Below are positions 57,595 to 64,000 of a DNA stretch of 64,000 bases, one piece after another. The stretch comes from Emydura subglobosa (lineage: Eukaryota > Chordata > Testudines > Chelidae), in NCBI GenBank assembly GCA_007922225.1, contig ML680098.1, positions 1,674,001 to 1,738,000 on the forward strand. Direction: 5' to 3'. The translations under genes and the position numbers were made by a program. The notes under the pieces are model-generated. The model saw only the letters and a list, made by a program, of their open reading frames with translations. It made no database searches and had not been told where the DNA came from. Each line of letters opens with the position of its first letter. Within the stretch, counting starts at the first letter, position 1.

Positions 57595-57765
57595 TACTGC
57601 ACTTTTGGAAAATCAACACACCGATTAAGGTGTCTAAATATGAATTTAGAGGAAGATTTTCCAAGACACAAAGGGGAGGTAAATGGCCCACATCTCATTG
57701 TACTTTAACAGGCAATGAGTGCCTAATTGCCCTTTGCGCCTTTCAAAATCTCCTGAGGAGGAAGT
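57595..57765. repeat. Possible palindromic MITE, decayed
   Basis: 'acttttggaaaatcaacaca' at the left and 'gcgcctttcaaaatctcctg' at the right are loosely inverted. Blocks such as 'ttaaggtgtctaaat' and 'gagtgcctaattgcc' resemble a palindromic sauropsid MITE with 'ttttgaaaat' ends. Divergence is high. Confidence 0.35.
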
Positions 57766-60095
57766 CAGATTTAGCCTTATATGTCTGAAAATCGTGGCCT
57801 TCGTTCTGAACCTTTCCAATATCTGATGCATTATAGGAAGACCAAATCCTCAATAATGCACTAGCCATTGACTGCTTAGATTAGAACAGAGAAACTCTCA
57901 ATCAATGTAGAATTACCACCTGGCCCCAACGGAGAAAATCTTTAAGCAGATATTCTCTGTAAAACTGGTATGGATTTGAAAATGCGTCCAATCCAGGTTT
58001 CCCCAGTTATGTCATCCACCAACTGAGCTATCTTTGTAAATGTTCATGTTTTTTATTTCCACTGTGTTCTCTTCCTCTCTCAGCATTTGTTCCAGTAAGG
58101 ATTTAGCGGGGCAAGCAGCAGACAGATGATGTTATGGGCTGAGGCAGAGAAAGAGCCGTCGGGTGCGTTAGGTGTAATTGTTTTTATAAAACCTCTAATC
58201 TATGCATTTGGAGAGGCAAAGTAAACACCGTTTATACAGTTCACCCTTGACATTCTGCCAAATATCCTCAATCCTATAAAATGCCTCCTAATGACCTGAA
58301 TGTAATACTGTGGTGTTATAGTGTCATTTAACTACTTTAGGGCTCTTCTAGTAGCAGCAGTATCTGCAGACTTAATATGAAACATACAGGATTATGCTGC
58401 CACTAAAATATTATTCAATGCTGCTGAAATTTCAAATTAATTCCAAGAGACAAATCATTATTCAGTTCTGTCTTTAGCACAGATACAATCCCCAAGTTAG
58501 TTTAATAAAAGCAATTTTATGACTAATGAAGGTTGATATTGTCTTTTTTGAGGACATTTGTTAAATGGAAAAATGGCTTTTTAAACATCAAGTGAGTTAG
58601 CACCAGCGATGCATTAAGGTTTGTGTGCGACAGAAAAACTTTGGAGGAAAGAAATAATTTGAGGACCATTGAATCGAGTGACAGAAGAGTTAATATGACG
58701 TGCTGAGGAAGCATTTTGTTATTTCATTAAAAGGCTAGACTAGTCTAGCTTTCACTTGGATGTTTCAAAATTTTCTGTCTCTCTCACACACGTCTTCTCA
58801 ATGCTGGCAACCCCTCCCACCGCCAGTAACATTGGGAAATTTCCCAAGCATCATCAGCATGCACATAAGAACAGTCTCAGCTGACGTTAAAATGTATAAC
58901 TGCTGCTAAACCTACTGAAATCAACAGAAGTAGGGCAATTTATGGCAGCTGAGAATGTGGCTTGCAGGCTTTGCTGTGCCCTGGTTTTCCAAAGCAGAGT
59001 ACACAAACTCTAGCTTTCCAGTTCCATTTTTACATAATTCCTGTTACTAGATGAGTATTTCATACATTTAGCGATTTTTTTCATAACTAATGGCACTAAG
59101 GGATAAAGGTCTGGTACCCTCCTATAACCAATGTATAATTCAGCTGTGAACGTTTGCTAACAGACAAGCAAGGGCATTCGTTACAGAAAATGTCAGGGGC
59201 AGAGGGTTGAGATCAAGAGCAAACTTTTCCCCTGGGAAATTCTGTGGGTTTCTAACTTGTATTTTAGGTTAATTTCTCTTCTCGTTCTCCAGTTAGGATA
59301 CTGGACTACTCATCTCCCTCATAATGAAGCAGCTTACAGCTGAGAGAAAATACCCCGGAAAAATTAAAGGAAAAACAGGAGAAAATACACAAGCCAAAGA
59401 CAAGGAATGAAAACCATTTACGGTGGCAAGCCTACATCTGGAATAATCAGGCCTTTTCCTCTTTAATACTGCTACCCCGCTACTCACTCATTAGTACTGT
59501 CCTTGTCCACTCAGACAAATTATTTTCCCCTCCCCCTACACACAGTTTCCTACTATTGACAGACCCTTTCATGTCCTGATCTTCTGTGTATCTGCTCCTG
59601 GCTATTTGAGCCTGTTTCTTTTCTATTGCCTGCCAGTGCAGAGACACTGAAGTGCTTTGAATGCTATTACAGCATGATTGATAAGAGGAAAGCTTTCTGA
59701 GGCCGACTAGTGCCATTACAGACAACAGATGGAAGGAACAGGAACCACGGGCACTCCAGGGACGTCAGTAGGACTGCAAGAGCTAAGGCAGCAGATAAAC
59801 AGTTGTGGGTGTGGGGATGGGAAGGAGTGGATGGCTCTGGGGACTGGTAATGGGAATAAGGAGCATTTCACTTCTAGGTCATCAGTTCAAATCAGGTGCA
59901 GAAGGGTAATGTCTGAAAGACATTACCATTTGACAGATGTTCGATGGGCCTCAGTCCGGTTCCTAGTGGGCAGGAATCAATATGACCAAACAAAGGAAAA
60001 CTACACCCCATGTAGCAGCCCTACTGGTAGTCTCAGCAGAGAGAGCAAAGGTGGAATGAGCACGGAGAATGAAATATTACCTCGTATCACACTGG
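57766..60095. other. Unassigned DNA
   Basis: No gene or named repeat. A 128-codon frame at 59729-60115 has no recognisable motif and ends where CR1-like sequence starts. Confidence 0.4.
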
Positions 60096-60099
60096 AATG

Positions 60100-61180
60100 G
60101 AGGTTTATACAGTAAGTATATGCCACGATATAAATCAGTGGTGCGGCCGCACCTAGTGTACTCTGTGCAGTATTGGTCACGCCACCACAAACAGAATATT
60201 AAAGAATTAGAGGAGGATGAGATAAAGGCCAAAATGTTTAGGGATTTCAGTTTCCCAGAGCCACACAGGCTCCCATGTTTGGGGACTGTCCAAGATACAG
60301 CCTTTTGGCTCGGAGTAGGCAGGAGGAATAATATGATAATGGAGACCTCCTTAAAAATTACTTCCCAGAACTGTGTTTTGGGATATATCTCATCATCTTG
60401 GCACCTCTGCAACTCACGGAACGCTTGGTTCTCTAGAGCAGTGCTTGTAGCCAAAGGACACATGTTGTTTAGAGGGAAGAGCAGGCTTCCTCCCGGGATA
60501 GGAGCTTGGCTCAGCAACTTGGCTAATCTGGCAGCTGAAGACCAGGTAACATTTTAGAGCAGAGGGTCTTCAGACGTATTTGAAAAGATTTGGCATGACT
60601 TATTAGAAATCTTTGATTAATTTCTCGCTCATGGAAACCAAGATGTCATTCTTCTTCTCTTTCCCTGTTCCCCTTTCTTGCCAATTCCTTAACTTTGTTT
60701 GTTTGTTTTTGTTTTGCTCTCTCCTTATTCTGGGGGGCAGAATCAATAAAATATCAATAAAAAAGTCATGAGGACCATAAGGAAACTCTCCTATGAAGAG
60801 ATATTGAAAAGACTGGGATTGTTTACCTTGGGAAAGGGACATGATAAAAGTATATTAAATAATTAATGGTCTAGAGAAATTAAGCCAGAAGCTCCTGTGC
60901 TCTCTGTTTCATAACATAAGATCAATGGACCATTCAATTAAATTAACAGGTGGCAAATTCAAGACCAATTACACCAAACACTTTTTCTAATGTGTAATTA
61001 GACTGTGGAAATCACTGCCACATGATGTCATGCTTCAGGATTCAAACCAATTTCTAACTAACTATTAGGGACTACCAGACACCTAACATGGGGGGAAGAT
61101 TATCCGACATCTGCCAATGCGAGGTCTCTTGTTATATTCTCTGAAGCATCTGGTGATATTAGAGAGTAGATGGACAATGG
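60100..61180 (+). mobile_element. Old CR1 copy, interrupted in the middle
   Basis: Part one (60100-60235) translates to 'YKSVVRPHLVYSVQYWS' and 'HKQNIKELEEDEIKAK', the CR1 reverse transcriptase tail, within a 162-codon frame. Part two (about 60760-61180) resumes with 'tcctatgaagagatattgaa', 'gactgggattgtttaccttg', 'gactgtggaaatcactgcca' and 'gaagcatctggtgatatta' of the 3' end. The roughly 525 bases between do not look like CR1 and may be an insertion. The copy is more diverged than those at 29.5, 41.2 and 52.1 kb. Confidence 0.7.
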
Positions 61181-61645
61181 GTCTAAAGCAACTTTCAAAA
61201 CTGTTGCTTTCACTTGCACACCTCCTCTTTAAGTACATTTTTAAATTTTTGTTTGTTTATTTTGGCTTTACACTGCATATGTTTCAGGTTAGAAACGAGT
61301 AAGAGTCCCCAGTGAATAAACCATCAGAGGACATGATCTTTGCTCATCGTTACCTTTTTTAAGCCGAATTTAGCTTATGTTCATTTAGGAGATTTCAAAC
61401 AAGGAATTTTCTGCATATGGGGCCATTTGGTGTCTGTCCAGCTCAAAAACTGTCCTGTGGAAACTTTGTGGTCTGTAAGGTAAACTACACATTTTCAACA
61501 AACAGCTGAACTACTTTAAATTGAAAATCAATTTCATTCACATGTTAAATCACATTTACATGTAAAATCAGTTACATTCACTTGTACATTCACCAGACTT
61601 GCCTCTCTCTCTTCCATTCACATGTTCAGCCACATTACATAGCAC

Positions 61646-61648
<3 letters not shown>

Positions 61649-61699
<51 letters not shown>
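61649..61699. repeat. (GT)n microsatellite
   Basis: About 25 uninterrupted GT units. The Cys/Val frame through it is a by-product. Confidence 0.98.
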
Positions 61700-61700
<1 letters not shown>

Positions 61701-62565
61701 TAAACTCCAATTTACATATCGTTATGACTTCAACCGGCATTTACACAAGCAGGACATTAATGTGCATTTCAAAGGATTTTCTCCCCCTCCCCATCTTTTT
61801 CATATTGTTGTAATAAATCTAGAGGAAATTTAAAAATACAAACTAGATTAAAGTAAGGTAAAAAACAGATTAAAGAAAGGTTACGGGACATATCTAGATA
61901 CACACAAGGGAAGGAATTTCAGAGTTAACATCAATTTGCAATGTACCTATGTTAAAGCTCATATTGTATGAAGGTGGTGTAAACTGAAGTAAATTTCACC
62001 AGCCAGATTCTAGCCCATGTGTTATTATGTTTTGTTTAATTTTATAGAATTGTTTGTGTCATACAAGTCATATTACCCAATTATTTTTTCCACATGCATT
62101 TCACTAAAACATGTCAATTCCTAGAACAACTTATAAAAGACCTTCTAGAACAATACATACATGTCTGTTAGCTGGAAGAACACACTGAACAGATAAACAA
62201 GATTAAGAAAAAAAGTAAAATTGTAGCCAGTTAGCCAATAACTGTTTTTACATTGCACAAAAAAAATAAAGACACAGGCAGTATCTTATTTCTTTTGGAA
62301 CTATATCTCTACAAACACAGAAAAAAAAATGTAAGCTAACACGCTTTAAAAGGCCACAAAAATATGCTTGGATCTTCCCCCTATCAAAATAAAATGTTTT
62401 CTAGCACAAGATACAGAAATAACCCTCCTGTAAGGTTACAGGATGATCTAGTATTTTAAAATTGCTCTTATTTAGTCTCCTTTAAAGCAGTGCAGACCAA
62501 AAAAACAAACAAACCAAAAAACACCCCCACAAGAAGTCCTATTTCCAGAGGAAGGTACTTCAAAC
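61700..62565. other. AT-rich DNA without a recognised gene
   Basis: No gene or repeat recognised. Confidence 0.45.
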
Positions 62566-62567
62566 CA

Positions 62568-62771
62568 AGGGCTTGTCTACACTGAGTTTTTCTTTTCTAA
62601 CCTGCGTAGTACAAATCCCTAATGTGGAAGTGCTGAGCAGTATGATTTATCCCCGCTCGTATGGAATCAGGATATGTCCGTAGTGTGTCTACTTTAGGTG
62701 GTTTACACTGGTGCAGTTATGTTGGTATAACTTCACCAGTTCTAAGAACACAGAGTAGACAAATCCTTTGT
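62568..62771. mobile_element. 'gtctacac' MITE, copy 4
   Basis: The left end 'agggcttgtctacactgag' is matched by the right end, whose reverse complement is 'aaaggatttgtctactctg'. Inside are 'ggtttacactggtgcagtta' and 'gttggtataacttcaccagt'. It is about 200 bp and non-coding. Confidence 0.6.
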
Positions 62772-63844
62772 CAAAAATAGAACCTATTCTACTCACTTTT
62801 CATTACTCCATCTTTCCTAATCACTGTGAAATTCAATAAGGAGAGCATTGTTCCTGAGAGAGAGTGTCAACCCTGAATCCTTTTGCCTGCCCTATAGAAG
62901 ATTTCCTTACAAAGGCTTAGAGGGCTTAAGATGGCTTTGGAAGACAAAGTCTGTTCATGCAAAATGGCCTCCCAAAAATAAACTTCCGTTTAAGAAAAAT
63001 GAATTTCAGAAACTCCCTTTGGTGTTCCCACTAAGACTCAGCTCTCACATAATGGCAAGATAAACTAAGAGACAAGGGAAAGCATTGCGACATTTTACCT
63101 CCAGGAAATGAAACTTATATGCAATGTTTGCACTATCTAAGGAGTTATGTTAGTGTCTTTTTTTTTTCCAGTTGGGTATTTACCAGGGCGTTACATGAGA
63201 CAGTACAACAGCCTTGAAGACAACTCAAGTACAGCGTTAATAAAGATGTATTCAGTTAGAAACTATGCAGTTAGAAATAGTTGGGTATTTCTCTACATTT
63301 ATCTGTGCTCTCTTTGACAAACCTAGTACAAGCAGATAATGCTGCATTGAAAACACATTTTCCCTCTGTATCAAGCTTTGCTTTTGTAGAAAACATAAGC
63401 TCAAAGTTCTAGCACTCTTATATTTAATCTGATTAAGATAGTATTTGTTTCACATGTAAAAGACTAGTGTTATTTAAGGAGCAATTTTACCGGAAGATTG
63501 TTTTTCTATCACTTGGCTTCTCTAGTCACAGATCAATGGGTATTCATTCCCATTCTAGTCTATGCCGGTTCCACACAGACAACCCAGGAAAAAAATGGAG
63601 TGTTAAAAAAACCTACTCATTATTAGGTTCAGTACAGGCCTCAACCCACATGTATGGGTTTCAAACCCTGAAGCAAGGTAGACAAAGGAAACAGACAGGG
63701 GTAACTCTGCTGCCCAAGGCAGCACTTGCTGCAGCCTGTCTTAATTTACAATATTTAATGAAAGTGAGAGCGCACTTCCAAAATAGTCACTATGTACAAA
63801 GCCTTTGCAAGACCTCCTCCCCACCTGGCTTTAGAAGGGAATAC
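62772..63844. other. Unassigned DNA
   Basis: A 132-codon frame at 63467-63865 has no recognisable motif, and no gene is seen. Confidence 0.4.
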
Positions 63845-64000
63845 AGCCATAGGCGTCGGGTATAATAGGCTTGGACAAAGAGCCACTGGCAGAAGCTCCC
63901 ATTCTGCCTCATCCCTCTTCAGCCCAGGTTCCGTTTCCACACAGCGCCCTTCCCTGAGGCTCCTCCCCAGCTGCCGCTCATGCATCTTCGCCCCCTCCCC
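63845..64000. repeat. Start of a GC-rich repeat cut by the window end
   Basis: From 'gccataggcgtcgggtata' the composition turns GC-rich, with blocks such as 'gagccactggcagaagctcc' and 'cttcagcccaggttccg'. It looks like the beginning of a GC-rich interspersed element of the kind seen inserted in SINEs at 27.5 and 28.4 kb, but the family is unknown and the element runs off the window. Confidence 0.35.

Noticed and set aside
59729..60115. 128-codon plus-strand frame
   Set aside because: No recognisable domain, no splice-site or promoter support, and it runs into CR1 sequence.
60069..60557. 162-codon plus-strand frame
   Set aside because: The first third is CR1 reverse transcriptase. The rest is chance read-through, and a 146-codon antisense frame covers the same bases.
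61582..61833. Cys-Val repeat protein
   Set aside because: Translation of the (GT)n microsatellite.
63467..63865. 132-codon plus-strand frame
   Set aside because: No motif, and it ends inside a GC-rich repeat.
1..64000. CRISPR arrays, bacterial operons, tRNA or rRNA genes, integrated viral genes
   Set aside because: No spaced direct repeats, no ribosome-binding-site-led gene series and no cloverleaf apart from SINE heads. All reverse transcriptase or recombinase pieces fit LINE or DIRS elements rather than retroviruses.

Overview
The window looks like gene-poor nuclear DNA of a sauropsid vertebrate, most likely a turtle. The base composition is AT-rich. I see no open reading frame with the shape of a host gene and no convincing exon, tRNA or rRNA. 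What can be recognised is almost entirely mobile-element debris: CR1 LINE copies, MIR-like tRNA-derived SINEs, an RTE-type LINE, a DIRS-type tyrosine-recombinase retrotransposon, a PIF/Harbinger transposase remnant and several small hAT- or Harbinger-like MITE families. This mix (dense CR1, DIRS, Harbinger and 'gtctacac' MITEs) is what I would expect in a turtle. A crocodilian or another slow-evolving reptile is the alternative. The species and locus cannot be read from the sequence. The window could be intergenic or lie inside a very large intron.

Layout. From 1 to 9.5 kb: unremarkable AT-rich DNA, a MIR-like SINE (3.3-3.5 kb), a 209-bp hAT-like MITE with an 8-bp target duplication (3520-3728), a MITE with a strong hairpin (3.87-4.15 kb), a long decayed RTE-type LINE on the minus strand (about 5.85-8.14 kb) and a CR1 fragment (8.75-9.5 kb). 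From 9.5 to 20 kb: mostly unique-looking DNA with a (TC)n(AC)n microsatellite, a palindromic MITE split by a SINE fragment, and a few SINE or CR1 tails. From 20.2 to 21.8 kb: a broken Harbinger transposase on the minus strand. From 22 to 33 kb: MITEs, SINEs carrying GC-rich insertions, and two CR1 3' ends on the plus strand. From 33 to 38.6 kb: a perfect 15-bp-arm hairpin, CR1-type tails, SINE pieces and another 'gtctacac' MITE.

The richest part is 38.6-42.2 kb. A MIR-like SINE (minus strand) is split by a DIRS-like retrotransposon whose tyrosine recombinase can still be followed on the minus strand. That recombinase frame is itself split by a 746-bp GC-rich foldback element with hAT-like ends and a near-8-bp target duplication, and the pol part is cut by a CR1 insertion. 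The nesting gives a relative order of insertion.

From 42.2 to 64 kb: a MIR-like SINE with recognisable A and B boxes (43.29-43.49 kb), a large CR1 copy (52.06-53.49 kb) that received two further insertions, a sister MITE at 49.14-49.24 kb, a decayed CR1 copy at 60.1-61.2 kb, a (GT)n microsatellite, a further 'gtctacac' MITE, and a GC-rich stretch that runs off the window end.

No set of genes works together here. All coding remnants belong to transposable elements and are broken by stops, frameshifts or insertions. Family names come from recognition of motifs and typical sequence, not from a database search.
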